The position numbers and the translations under genes are program-made. DNA of 5,825 bases from Gammaproteobacteria bacterium (GTDB lineage: Bacteria; Pseudomonadota; Gammaproteobacteria; Burkholderiales; Burkholderiaceae_C). The notes beneath the pieces were generated by a model that saw nothing but the letters and a program-made list of their open reading frames with translations, did no database searches and had not been told where the DNA came from. Each line of letters starts with the position of its first letter. The first letter of the stretch is position 1. The stretch spans positions 1-5,825 of the forward strand of contig JAHIQV010000508.1 of NCBI GenBank assembly GCA_018903185.1, in the 5' to 3' direction. Positions 1-5,610 of the stretch are shown piece after piece.

Positions 1-244
1 CTCCCGCGGCGGTTCCAAATCGCGCCCGTTCTACAACATCGTGGTTGCCGACAAGCGCAACCGCCGCGATGGCCGCTTCATCGAGCGCATCGGCTTCTAC
101 AACCCGCTGGCCCGCGGTGGTGAAGAACCCCTGCGCGTTGCCGTGGACCGCCTGACCTACTGGACCAGCGTCGGCGCCGAGCCGTCGGACACCGTGTCCC
201 GTCTGGTCAAGCAGCACGCCGCCAAGGCCACCGTCGCCGCCTGA
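1..244 (+). CDS. rpsP: 30S ribosomal protein S16 (5'-truncated by window edge)
   Basis: Ribosomal protein S16 is a small RNA-binding protein of the 30S body needed for 30S assembly. The visible reading frame starts at base 2 and gives 80 codons beginning [19 protein letters not shown], then [15 protein letters not shown] and [17 protein letters not shown], all hallmarks of S16. The family normally starts about six residues earlier (M-V-V-I-R-L type), so only the start codon and a few residues are missing; the GTG at 41 is internal and not the start. The C-terminus is a short Ala/Lys tail and the stop is TGA at 242-244. It is the first gene of the rpsP-rimM-trmD-rplS operon; its promoter lies outside the window. 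A GC-rich hairpin begins only six bases after the stop. Identity is certain; only the 5' end is incomplete. Confidence 0.97.
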   Translation, partial: SRGGSKSRPFYNIVVADKRNRRDGRFIERIGFYNPLARGGEEPLRVAVDRLTYWTSVGAEPSDTVSRLVKQHAAKATVAA

Positions 245-249
245 TCGGC

Positions 250-287
250 CTGGCCGGCCCTCACAGGGCTGGCCGGTTTGCCTCTTT
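250..287 (+). terminator. terminator-like hairpin between rpsP and rimM (possible attenuator)
   Basis: Bases 250-261 pair with 265-276 to give a 12-bp stem with two G-U wobbles and a 3-nt loop (CAC). It is followed by an interrupted T-rich stretch, TTTGCCTCTTT (277-287). The shape is that of a weak intrinsic terminator or attenuator, not a full stop, because the T tract is broken and the operon continues. The structure ends 16 bases before the rimM ATG, so it also sits where a ribosome would load. Its pairing is seen directly; its role is inferred. Confidence 0.5.
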
Positions 288-292
288 CCTGC

Positions 293-883
293 ATGTCCAA
301 CAGCCCGTTCGTCACCGCGTCCCTGCCGGACGACGCCATCGAGCTGGGCCGTTTCCAGGACGCATGGGGCATCAAAGGCTGGGTCCGCATCCAGCCGCAC
401 AGTGCCGACACATCGGCACTGTTTGAATCGTCCGAATGGTTTCTCCAGCCGCCCGAAGCCCGCTTCGCGCGCGGCTTTTCGGCGTTTGCGGGCGGCGTCC
501 GGGTGAAAGTGGCCGAGATCAAGGCCCACTCCGACGGCATCGTGGCCCGGATCGAAGGGCTGGACGACCGCAACGGCGCCGAAGCGCTCAAGGGCGTGCG
601 CATCTATTTGCCGCGCAGTGCGTTTCCGGCCACGCCCGACGGCGAGTACTACTGGGTCGACCTGATCGGCCTCACCGTGGTCAACCGCGATGGCGTGCAC
701 CTGGGCGTGGTGCGCGACCTCATGCCCACCGGACCGAACTCGGTGCTGGTGATGGAATACACCGAAACGGTGGACGGTAAAGAGCAGACCGCCGAACGTT
801 TGATCCCCTTCGTGGCTGCCTACATCGACGACGTCGATCTCAAAGCCCGCCGCATCACCGCCGACTGGGGTCTTGATTACTGA
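293..883 (+). CDS. rimM: ribosome maturation factor RimM (16S rRNA processing protein)
   Basis: RimM is a cytoplasmic assembly factor that binds the 30S head, in E. coli through protein S19, and is needed for late 16S rRNA processing. The product is 196 aa from ATG 293, close to the usual 170-200. The N-terminal RimM domain (about residues 15-108) carries ELGRFQDAWGIKGWVRI and the GL-DR-AEALKG segment. The C-terminal PRC-barrel (about 116-194) carries EYYWVDLIGL, TGPNSVLV, LIPFVAAYI-DVDL and ITADWGLDY. An in-frame TTG at 278 would add five residues, but it abuts the upstream hairpin and the added residues look unlike the family, so ATG 293 is preferred. Neither start has a visible Shine-Dalgarno: the 15 bases before the ATG are pyrimidine-rich. 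That fits low translation relative to the flanking ribosomal protein genes. Second gene of the operon, 48 bp after rpsP. Confidence 0.95.
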   Translation: MSNSPFVTASLPDDAIELGRFQDAWGIKGWVRIQPHSADTSALFESSEWFLQPPEARFARGFSAFAGGVRVKVAEIKAHSDGIVARIEGLDDRNGAEALKGVRIYLPRSAFPATPDGEYYWVDLIGLTVVNRDGVHLGVVRDLMPTGPNSVLVMEYTETVDGKEQTAERLIPFVAAYIDDVDLKARRITADWGLDY

Positions 884-906
884 ACCTTGCGCCATGCGAG
901 GAACGA

Positions 907-997
907 GGTGCCTTCCCCAGCGGGCGCCAACGATCCGGCTTTGCTGGTCAAAGGGCGCCGGCCCCCTGAGGGGAAGCCGCGCAGCGGCGCAGGGGGG
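907..997 (+). repeat. structured GC-rich palindromic repeat, copy A (rimM-trmD gap)
   Basis: Two adjacent fold units fill the rimM-trmD gap. Unit 1: GGCGCC (923-928) pairs with GGCGCC (954-959), enclosing a small hairpin, CCGGC (935-939) with GCTGG (943-947). Unit 2: CCCCCT (962-967) pairs with AGGGGG (991-996), enclosing GCCGC (976-980) with GCGGC (984-988). Alternatively CCCC (963-966) folds locally on GGGG (970-973), which excludes the long stem. A GGTGCC at 907-912 can compete for the first arm. A second copy lies at 4169-4254 in the same orientation with the same layout. This looks like a REP-like dispersed palindromic element; I recall similar sequences in Comamonadaceae genomes but cannot verify that here. 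Its 3' G-run supplies the trmD ribosome binding site. Confidence 0.7.
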
Positions 998-1000
998 AGA
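991..1000 (+). promoter_or_regulatory. trmD ribosome binding site inside repeat arm
   Basis: The purine run AGGGGGGAGA ends eight bases before the trmD ATG at 1009 and is the only Shine-Dalgarno-like sequence in the gap. Its first six bases (991-996) are the exact complement of CCCCCT at 962-967, so the site can be buried in the long stem of repeat copy A, or freed if that C-run folds on the nearer GGGG at 970-973. The pairing is visible; any regulatory effect is inferred. Confidence 0.6.
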
Positions 1001-1008
1001 ATACCCAT

Positions 1009-1785
1009 ATGCGCTTTGACGTCATCACCCTGTTTCCCGAGCTGTTCGAGCCGTTTTTCAAGAGCGGCATCACCCGCCGCGCGTTCGAGTCGAAACAGGT
1101 GGATGTGCGTCTGTGGAATCCGCGCGATTTCGCCGAGGGCAACTACCGCCGCGTGGACGACCGGCCGTTTGGCGGTGGCCCTGGCATGGTCATGATGGCC
1201 GAGCCGCTCTGGCTGTGTCTGCAGGCCATCCGTGCCGACCGGGCCGAAACCGACGATGCACACGCGCCCGTGGTGCTGTTTTCCCCCATCGGCCAGCGCC
1301 TGGACCATGCGGGCGCGACACAGTGGGCCGCCAGCACCGGAGCGGTGCTGGTGTGTGGACGCTACGAGGGCATCGATCAGCGTTTCATCGACGCCTGTGT
1401 CGATCAGCAGATCAGCCTGGGCGACTTTGTGCTGTCGGGTGGCGAAATTGCTGCGCTGGCCTTGCTCGACGCGGTGGCGCGCCTCATGCCCGGCGTGCTG
1501 GGCGATGAAGGCAGCCACCAGCAGGACAGCTTCAACCCGGCGCTCGACGGCCTGCTCGACAGCCCGCACCACACCCGGCCCGAGGTCTGGAACGGCCCTC
1601 AAGGGCCGATGGCCGTGCCCGAGGTGTTGCAGGGCGGGCACCACGAACGCATCGCGCGTTACCGGCGCGAGCAGAGTCTGGCGCTCACTGCCCGCCTGCG
1701 GCCCGAGCTGCTGGAGCGGGCGAGGGCGGCTGGCCGCCTCAGCAAGGCCGACGAGTCTTTTCTGAGCCAGCCAAAAAGGCTATAA
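1009..1785 (+). CDS. trmD: tRNA (guanine-N1-)-methyltransferase TrmD
   Basis: TrmD transfers a methyl group from S-adenosylmethionine to N1 of G37 in tRNAs with G at 36 and 37, which prevents +1 frameshifting. It is essential in most bacteria and acts as a cytoplasmic dimer. The product is 258 aa, typical length. It opens [13 protein letters not shown] and has GGGPGMVMM (55-63). The SPOUT trefoil-knot AdoMet site is made of FSPIGQ (91-96), [10 protein letters not shown] (116-125) and [12 protein letters not shown] (135-146). QQDSF (171-175) contains D173, which aligns with the catalytic Asp of the family, and [13 protein letters not shown] (182-194) is the dimer-spanning tRNA-contact segment. 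ATG 1009 is fixed by the family start and the G-rich ribosome binding site. The stop TAA (1783-1785) lies within a TATAAT hexamer that may serve rplS. Nothing is missing from the enzyme. Confidence 0.97.
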   Translation: MRFDVITLFPELFEPFFKSGITRRAFESKQVDVRLWNPRDFAEGNYRRVDDRPFGGGPGMVMMAEPLWLCLQAIRADRAETDDAHAPVVLFSPIGQRLDHAGATQWAASTGAVLVCGRYEGIDQRFIDACVDQQISLGDFVLSGGEIAALALLDAVARLMPGVLGDEGSHQQDSFNPALDGLLDSPHHTRPEVWNGPQGPMAVPEVLQGGHHERIARYRREQSLALTARLRPELLERARAAGRLSKADESFLSQPKRL

Positions 1786-1786
1786 T
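1758..1786 (+). promoter_or_regulatory. probable internal promoter for rplS
   Basis: A perfect sigma-70 -10 hexamer, TATAAT (1781-1786), overlaps the last bases of trmD and contains its stop codon TAA. With 17-bp spacing the -35 would be TTTTCT (1758-1763), which matches only three of six consensus positions. An A-run (1773-1777) lies in the spacer. Transcription would start near 1793, giving rplS a leader of about 137 nt. A perfect TATAAT is notable in DNA this GC-rich. It is seen directly; activity is inferred. Confidence 0.5.
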
Positions 1787-1929
1787 CCAAGGCTTTTCGA
1801 TCCTCTGACCGGCCGCCATGACCGGGCCAGCCCGCAGCAAGCGCCGTTCGCCGGTGCCAGCTGGACAGGGCTTTTGCCGGATTCGTGGCCTTTAGTGCAG
1901 CGCGGGCATGATCGTGAAAACAGGAAACC
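1787..1929 (+). other. rplS leader region with possible short leader ORF
   Basis: This 143-bp gap lies between trmD and rplS. It can form several competing short pairings: GCCCGC (1830-1835) with GCGGGC (1902-1907), AGCCC (1829-1833) with GGGCT (1868-1872), and a CCAGCTGG palindrome at 1857-1864. It also has a 25-codon open frame, ATG 1818 to TAG 1893-1895, encoding a basic peptide (begins MTGPARSKRR) with no clear Shine-Dalgarno. The length suits a ribosomal-protein leader, but no fold stands out and I do not recognise a known L19 leader motif. The short frame may be chance in GC-rich DNA. Confidence 0.3.
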
Positions 1930-2286
<357 letters not shown>

Positions 2287-2312
2287 TCGGCGACTGCTTT
2301 CCTTCGCAAAAT

Positions 2313-2336
2313 GCCGCTCCCTGGAGCGGCTTTTTT
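2313..2336 (+). terminator. rho-independent terminator of the rpsP-rplS operon
   Basis: GCCGCTC (2313-2319) pairs perfectly with GAGCGGC (2324-2330) around a CCTG loop, followed at once by six T (2331-2336). An A-rich run (2308-2311) precedes the stem. This is a textbook intrinsic terminator 26 bp after the rplS stop, and it separates the ribosomal operon from the Nudix gene. Confidence 0.93.
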
Positions 2337-2387
2337 GTGCCCGCTGGGGCTGTTCCTGGCGGGACGGCCGGCAAGGGCCTTGTGTCC

Positions 2388-2393
2388 TATGCT
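2388..2393 (+). promoter_or_regulatory. candidate -10 box just before the Nudix gene
   Basis: TATGCT lies nine bases before the ATG at 2403. If used, transcription would begin about 2400 and the mRNA would have almost no leader. No matching -35 is obvious in the GC-rich upstream sequence, and no Shine-Dalgarno is present. Some promoter is needed here because the strong terminator at 2313-2336 cuts the gene off from the operon before it. Low confidence. Confidence 0.25.
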
Positions 2394-2402
2394 CGGATCT
2401 CC

Positions 2403-3086
2403 ATGTCTCAAACCTTGCCTGCTTTTGATCCGCGCCTGATCCCGGTGGTGCCCAGCGCATTCCGGGAGAACTTGCTGCCTGCCCATGCCGATCACCTGAC
2501 CGCGCAGGGTCTGCGTGACCGCTTTGCACGGCCGCCCGCCTGGACGCCCGAGTTGCGGCACGAGGTGAAGTTTGCCGACCGGATCCCAGCTCAGGCCGCG
2601 GTGCTGCTGCCACTGGTGATGCACGCGCGGCCGACCTTGTTGCTGACCCAGCGCACGGCACACCTGTCCACCCACTCGGGCCAGATTGCGTTTCCCGGCG
2701 GCAAGCTCGACGCAACGGACACCGATGCCACGGCCGCGGCCTTGCGCGAGACCTTTGAGGAGATCGGCCTGCCGCCTGATCGGGTGGAGGTGCTGGGCAG
2801 CCTGCCGATCTATGTGACGGGCACCTCGTTCATCGTGACGCCTGTGGTGGGCCTGGTGCAGCCCGGCTTCACCTTGCAGCCCAATCCATACGAGGTGGAC
2901 GATGTGTTTGAAGTGCCGCTCGATTTCCTCATGGACCCCGCGCACCACCGCCGGCATGCCTGGGAATGGGAAGGTGTGGTGCGCGAGTGGTACTCGATAC
3001 CGTACCAGGACGGCGAGCACGAGCGGTTCATCTGGGGGGCCACGGCCGGCATGCTGCGCAATTTTTACCGCCTGCTCAGCGCCTGA
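2403..3086 (+). CDS. Nudix hydrolase, probable CoA pyrophosphatase (NudL/YeaB type)
   Basis: Family members cleave coenzyme A or its thioesters to 4'-phosphopantetheine (or the acyl form) and 3',5'-ADP, using Mg or Mn; the product should be cytoplasmic. It is 227 aa from ATG 2403. The CoA-specific segment LLLTQRTAHLSTHSGQIAFPGG (79-100) runs into the Nudix box ending REtfEEIGL (115-123). As in E. coli YeaB, the box has one extra residue and no Glu at the first E position, so this is a subfamily trait and not damage. VTPVVG (145-150), the EVDDVFEVPL stretch (164-173) and FIWGATAGMLRNF (209-221) also match NudL proteins. The frame stays open back to 2283, but that would start inside the rplS terminator region, so ATG 2403 is preferred despite lacking a clear Shine-Dalgarno. 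Substrate is inferred from family; other nucleotide substrates are possible. Confidence 0.88.
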   Translation: MSQTLPAFDPRLIPVVPSAFRENLLPAHADHLTAQGLRDRFARPPAWTPELRHEVKFADRIPAQAAVLLPLVMHARPTLLLTQRTAHLSTHSGQIAFPGGKLDATDTDATAAALRETFEEIGLPPDRVEVLGSLPIYVTGTSFIVTPVVGLVQPGFTLQPNPYEVDDVFEVPLDFLMDPAHHRRHAWEWEGVVREWYSIPYQDGEHERFIWGATAGMLRNFYRLLSA

Positions 3087-3096
3087 CAGGCCGTGC

Positions 3097-3111
3097 AGGG
3101 CGGGCCGCCCT
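3097..3111 (+). terminator. possible weak terminator hairpin after the Nudix gene
   Basis: AGGGC (3097-3101) pairs with GCCCT (3107-3111) around a GGGCC loop, 10 bp after the Nudix stop. Only TTC follows, so there is no real T tract. It could slow polymerase or be chance in GC-rich DNA. Confidence 0.2.
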
Positions 3112-3163
3112 TCAGAATGCCGCGCCCGCTGAGTGCCAGTCAACCGTACGCAGAACCTGACAC

Positions 3164-3169
3164 TATCAT
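3164..3169 (+). promoter_or_regulatory. candidate -10 box just before the CobD-like gene
   Basis: TATCAT ends six bases before the ATG at 3176, so a start at the usual distance would fall on the A of the ATG and give a leaderless mRNA. The bases between (TGCCCC) contain no Shine-Dalgarno. The -35 region has no convincing TTGACA match. The local sequence is AT-richer than its surroundings. Confidence 0.3.
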
Positions 3170-3175
3170 TGCCCC

Positions 3176-4111
3176 ATGAGTTTTTTCGCCATCCTGATTG
3201 CTTTCCTGCTGGAACAGACGCGCCCGCTCGCCTACGACAACCCGGTGCATGCGGGCTTGCGTGCCTGGGCGCGGCTGGTGCGCCGCAACCTCGATGCAGG
3301 GCAGAGTGCCCACGGCTGGCTGGCCTGGTTGCTGGCAGCAGGGATGCCGGCGCTTGTCGCCGGACTGGTGTACTGGGGACTCTGGACGTTCAGCACGGTA
3401 CTGGCGTTTGCGTGGCTGGTGGCGGTGCTGTACGTGATGGTCGGGTTCCGGCAGTTCAGCCACCACTTCACCGACATCCGCCAGGCGCTGGAGACCGGGA
3501 ACGACACGGAAGCCCGCGAGAAGCTGGCCGCCTGGCTGCGGGTGGATGCGGCCAGCCTGCCTCGCGCCGAGTTGCTGCGCCAGGTCATCGAACACTCGGT
3601 GCTGGCGGCCCACCGCCATGTGTTTGGCGTGCTGGCCTGTTTTGTGGTTTTCTGGGTGCTGGGGCTGGGGCCATCGGGGGCGGTGTTCTACCGCATGGCC
3701 GAATACCTGGCGCGCAACTGGCGCGCCCGGCCCGATGGCACCCCCAGTGTTGCCTTGCAGCAGGCGGCTGCCGTCGCATGGGCCTGGGTGGACTACCTGC
3801 CCGCGCGTGTGACCGCGCTGGGTTTCGCCATCGTGGGCAACTTCGAAGAGGCGGTGGCCAGCTGGCGCGATGAGTCCGATCGCTTTGCGCACGGGAACGA
3901 CGGCGTGTTGCTGGCAGCCACGTCGGGCGCGCTCGGTGTGCGGCTGGCGCAGCTCGCGGAGGTTGAAAGCGTGGCTGAATCCGTGGAGGGCAGTTCCAGG
4001 GCCGAACCGCAGATCGCCCACCTGGCGAGCGCCGTGGGGCTGGTCTGGCGCAGCGTGGTGCTGTGGATGCTGCTGCTGGCCTTGCTGACGCTGGCCCGCT
4101 TGATTGGATGA
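3176..4111 (+). CDS. CobD/CbiB-AmpE superfamily integral membrane protein
   Basis: Predicted inner-membrane protein of 311 aa. Hydrophobic segments lie at about 2-13, 47-69, 73-91, 148-170, 196-222 and 288-309. The layout and some blocks resemble CobD/CbiB: YLPARVTALGFAI (207-219) parallels the VPARLTAL block, and ATSGALGVRLA (248-258) parallels the AGALGVRL block near the C-terminus. The opening MSFFAILIAFLLEQTRPL is also AmpE-like. CobD signatures are missing: the EN-x-x-D-G motif is replaced around EHSVLAAHRHVFG (139-151), and the PNAG stretch is replaced by AHGNDG (238-243). CbiB proper joins aminopropanol phosphate to adenosylcobyric acid; that function should not be assumed, and no other cobalamin gene is visible. 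ATG 3176 is chosen as the first Met before the membrane helix; no Shine-Dalgarno is present. It converges on rsgA. Family placement is fairly sure, function unknown. Confidence 0.75.
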   Translation: MSFFAILIAFLLEQTRPLAYDNPVHAGLRAWARLVRRNLDAGQSAHGWLAWLLAAGMPALVAGLVYWGLWTFSTVLAFAWLVAVLYVMVGFRQFSHHFTDIRQALETGNDTEAREKLAAWLRVDAASLPRAELLRQVIEHSVLAAHRHVFGVLACFVVFWVLGLGPSGAVFYRMAEYLARNWRARPDGTPSVALQQAAAVAWAWVDYLPARVTALGFAIVGNFEEAVASWRDESDRFAHGNDGVLLAATSGALGVRLAQLAEVESVAESVEGSSRAEPQIAHLASAVGLVWRSVVLWMLLLALLTLARLIG

Positions 4112-4127
4112 GCTGTTGGGCGAGCTA

Positions 4128-4146
4128 CAGTTTCATCTCGAAACTG
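4128..4146. repeat. perfect 7-bp inverted repeat after the CobD-like gene
   Basis: CAGTTTC (4128-4134) and GAAACTG (4140-4146) are exact inverted copies separated by ATCTC, starting 16 bp after the CobD-like stop. There is no T tract on either strand. It could be part of a bidirectional termination region between the two convergent genes, or a dyad protein-binding site. The symmetry is certain; the role is unknown. Confidence 0.4.
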
Positions 4147-4168
4147 CGCGATTTGCACTGAATGACAT

Positions 4169-4254
4169 GGTCCAACCGGGGACACCGCCGGGCCGGCTTG
4201 CCGGGCGGCTGGTGTCGCCCCCGTGAGGGGGTAGCGCGAAGCGCTGCGGGGGCG
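4169..4254 (+). repeat. structured GC-rich palindromic repeat, copy B (between convergent genes)
   Basis: Same architecture and orientation as the copy at 907-997. Unit 1: GACACC (4181-4186) pairs with GGTGTC (4211-4216), enclosing GCCG/CGGC (4187-4190/4206-4209) and CCGG/CCGG (4193-4196/4201-4204) with loop CTTG. Unit 2: CGCCCCC (4216-4222) pairs with GGGGGCG (4248-4254), enclosing AGCGC-GAA-GCGCT (4233-4245). CCCCC (4218-4222) can instead fold on the near GGGGG (4227-4231). It ends seven bases from the rsgA stop on the opposite strand, so it could act as a fold-back terminator or 3' mRNA end protector for either gene, though no T tract is present. Confidence 0.7.
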
Positions 4255-4261
4255 GTCCTTC

Positions 4262-5233
4262 TCAATAGCTGCGGCGGGCGGAGAGTTCGGCGAACAGTTC
4301 GCCATAGATCCGGTAGCGGTTGTCCCCGATGCTTTTTTCCTTGCTCGCGCCGCCTGCGTCTTCGGCGCCCATCACCTGATCGCGCACCGCGCAGCCTGGC
4401 TCGTGCAGGTGCGTGCAGTTGTAGAAGCGGCAGTGGCCCAGCGTGGCGCGCAGGTCGGGCATGAGGTGCGCGAGCTGCATCGGTTCAATGTGGTTGAGAC
4501 CGAATTCCTGAAACCCCGGGGAGTCGATCAGGGCGGTGCAACGCGTCTCGTCCACCCAGTACCAGGTGGTGCTGGTGGTGGTGTGTTTGCCGGAGTTGAG
4601 CGCGCGCGAGATTTCACCGGTCAGCGCCTTGGCGTGTGGCACGAGCCGGTTCACCAGCGTGCTTTTGCCGACGCCTGAAGGACCGAGCACCAGGGTGGTC
4701 TTGCCCGCCAGGCGTTGCTCCAGCTCAATCAGGCCTTGTTCGGTTTCGGCGGCGGTCTGGCCCTTGAGACGCAGGGGCAGGACATCGCAGCCCATGCGGC
4801 GGTAGCTCTCCAGCCGCTCCCACGCCTGGTCGAAGGCGGGTTGCAGATCGCTCTTGTTGAGCACGATCAGCACCGGAATGCCCTCGGCTTCGGCGGCGAT
4901 CAGCGAGCGCGCGAGCTGGCGTTCTGAAAACTCGGGGTCGGCGGCGATCAACACCAGGATCTGGTCGAGGTTGGCGGCAAACGACTTGGTACGCATCTCG
5001 TCCTGACGGTAGAACAGGTTGCGCCGCGGTTCCACGCGTTCGATGCTGCCCTCGTCACCGGTGGCCTGCCAGGCCACCCGGTCGCCGACCACCACGGCAT
5101 TTTTCTTGCCGCGGGGATGGCAGATGCCCCGTGTGCCATCGGGGCTCTCCACCAGGCAATGCCGTCCGAAGGCGGCGACCACCAGGCCGGGCTGCAGCGC
5201 GTCGGCTGCGGGGGTGGCGGGGTGTTTGCTCAA
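4262..5233 (-). CDS. rsgA: small ribosomal subunit biogenesis GTPase RsgA (YjeQ)
   Basis: RsgA binds nearly mature 30S particles at the decoding region, helps release late assembly factors and hydrolyses GTP on the ribosome. The product is 323 aa. An N-terminal OB-fold (about 14-70) precedes a circularly permuted GTPase with the family's motif order: G4 NKSD (126-129), G1 GPSGVGKST (184-192), G2 at HTTTST (217-222), G3 DSPG (237-240). The C-terminal zinc finger has ligands C268, C273, H275 and C281 in the usual C-x4-C-x-H-x5-C spacing. The start is TTG at 5233 (reads MSKHP). It lies 32 bp after the phhB stop; the only ATG in that gap is out of frame, and homologues often begin M-S-K, so TTG is preferred, with only a weak GGA upstream. 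Complete, no unusual residues. Probably co-transcribed with the two genes before it. Confidence 0.95.
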   Translation of the reverse strand: MSKHPATPAADALQPGLVVAAFGRHCLVESPDGTRGICHPRGKKNAVVVGDRVAWQATGDEGSIERVEPRRNLFYRQDEMRTKSFAANLDQILVLIAADPEFSERQLARSLIAAEAEGIPVLIVLNKSDLQPAFDQAWERLESYRRMGCDVLPLRLKGQTAAETEQGLIELEQRLAGKTTLVLGPSGVGKSTLVNRLVPHAKALTGEISRALNSGKHTTTSTTWYWVDETRCTALIDSPGFQEFGLNHIEPMQLAHLMPDLRATLGHCRFYNCTHLHEPGCAVRDQVMGAEDAGGASKEKSIGDNRYRIYGELFAELSARRSY

Positions 5234-5265
5234 GGCGTGGTTCCGTTGGCAGGCAGGAGATGCAT

Positions 5266-5601
5266 TCAGTCTTTCAGCAGCAGGTCGACCGCGGCGGCGC
5301 AGAAAAAGTCACTCACCGAGATGCCGCCCACGTCGTGCGTGTTGTAGCGCACGGTGCACCGCGCGAAGCCGAGGGCGAGATCGGGGTGATGGTTCTCCCG
5401 GTGCGCGATCCAGGCCACGGCGTTGACGAAGGCCATGGTGTTGTGGAAGTCGGGGAAGGTGTAGGTCTTCTCCAGTGCCCCGTCGATCAGTTTCCAGCCC
5501 TGGGCGGCGTCGCCATTGAGCTGGGTGAGCTGGGTCACGACCGCAGTGGCGGACAGGGCTTGCCGGTTCTGGTGGATGGGGTTCATGGGCTTTGGGGGCA
5601 T
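5266..5601 (-). CDS. phhB: 4a-hydroxytetrahydrobiopterin dehydratase (pterin-4a-carbinolamine dehydratase)
   Basis: The enzyme dehydrates 4a-hydroxytetrahydropterin to quinonoid dihydropterin, recycling the pterin cofactor of aromatic amino acid hydroxylases. The family also occurs without such a hydroxylase and may serve other pterins. The product is 111 aa from ATG 5601. The signature ENHHPDL (69-75) gives the His pair H71-H72, and H89 (in YNTHD) sits 17 residues on, the spacing of the catalytic His triad. GGISVSDF (92-99) follows. GWKLIDGALEKTY (35-47) is the conserved N-terminal strand region. The start is uncertain: TTG 5604, ATG 5601 and ATG 5586 are all in frame and none has a Shine-Dalgarno; 5586 would give a more typical 106 aa. 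It lies nine bases after the M48 gene and 32 before rsgA. No phhA is visible, so the physiological substrate is open. Confidence 0.9.
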   Translation of the reverse strand: MPPKPMNPIHQNRQALSATAVVTQLTQLNGDAAQGWKLIDGALEKTYTFPDFHNTMAFVNAVAWIAHRENHHPDLALGFARCTVRYNTHDVGGISVSDFFCAAAVDLLLKD

Positions 5602-5610
5602 CAACGCGGA

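Noticed and set aside
278..292. TTG 278 as the rimM start
   Set aside because: It lies directly at the base of the hairpin and adds five residues not typical of RimM; ATG 293 is simpler.
1593..1608. 7-bp inverted repeat CGGCCCT/AGGGCCG inside trmD
   Set aside because: The loop is only two bases, it is within coding sequence, and no T tract follows; likely chance.
877..1644. Long - strand open frame opposite trmD
   Set aside because: Shadow of high-GC codon usage; trmD on the + strand is certain and the antisense product shows no recognisable family.
3133..4021. Open frames in other frames over the CobD-like gene (+ 3133-3873 and - 3140-4021)
   Set aside because: The 3176-4111 frame alone gives a coherent membrane protein with family blocks; the others are compositionally shadow-like.
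4169..4258. GGTCC at 4169-4173 and 4254-4258 flanking repeat copy B as a target-site duplication
   Set aside because: Five bases is short in this composition, the first copy matches GGTGCC inside copy A, and no duplication flanks copy A.
5060..5078. Perfect 8-bp inverted repeat GGTGGCCT/AGGCCACC inside rsgA
   Set aside because: It lies within well-conserved coding sequence (OB-fold region, DRVAWQATGD) and is explained by GC-rich codon choice.
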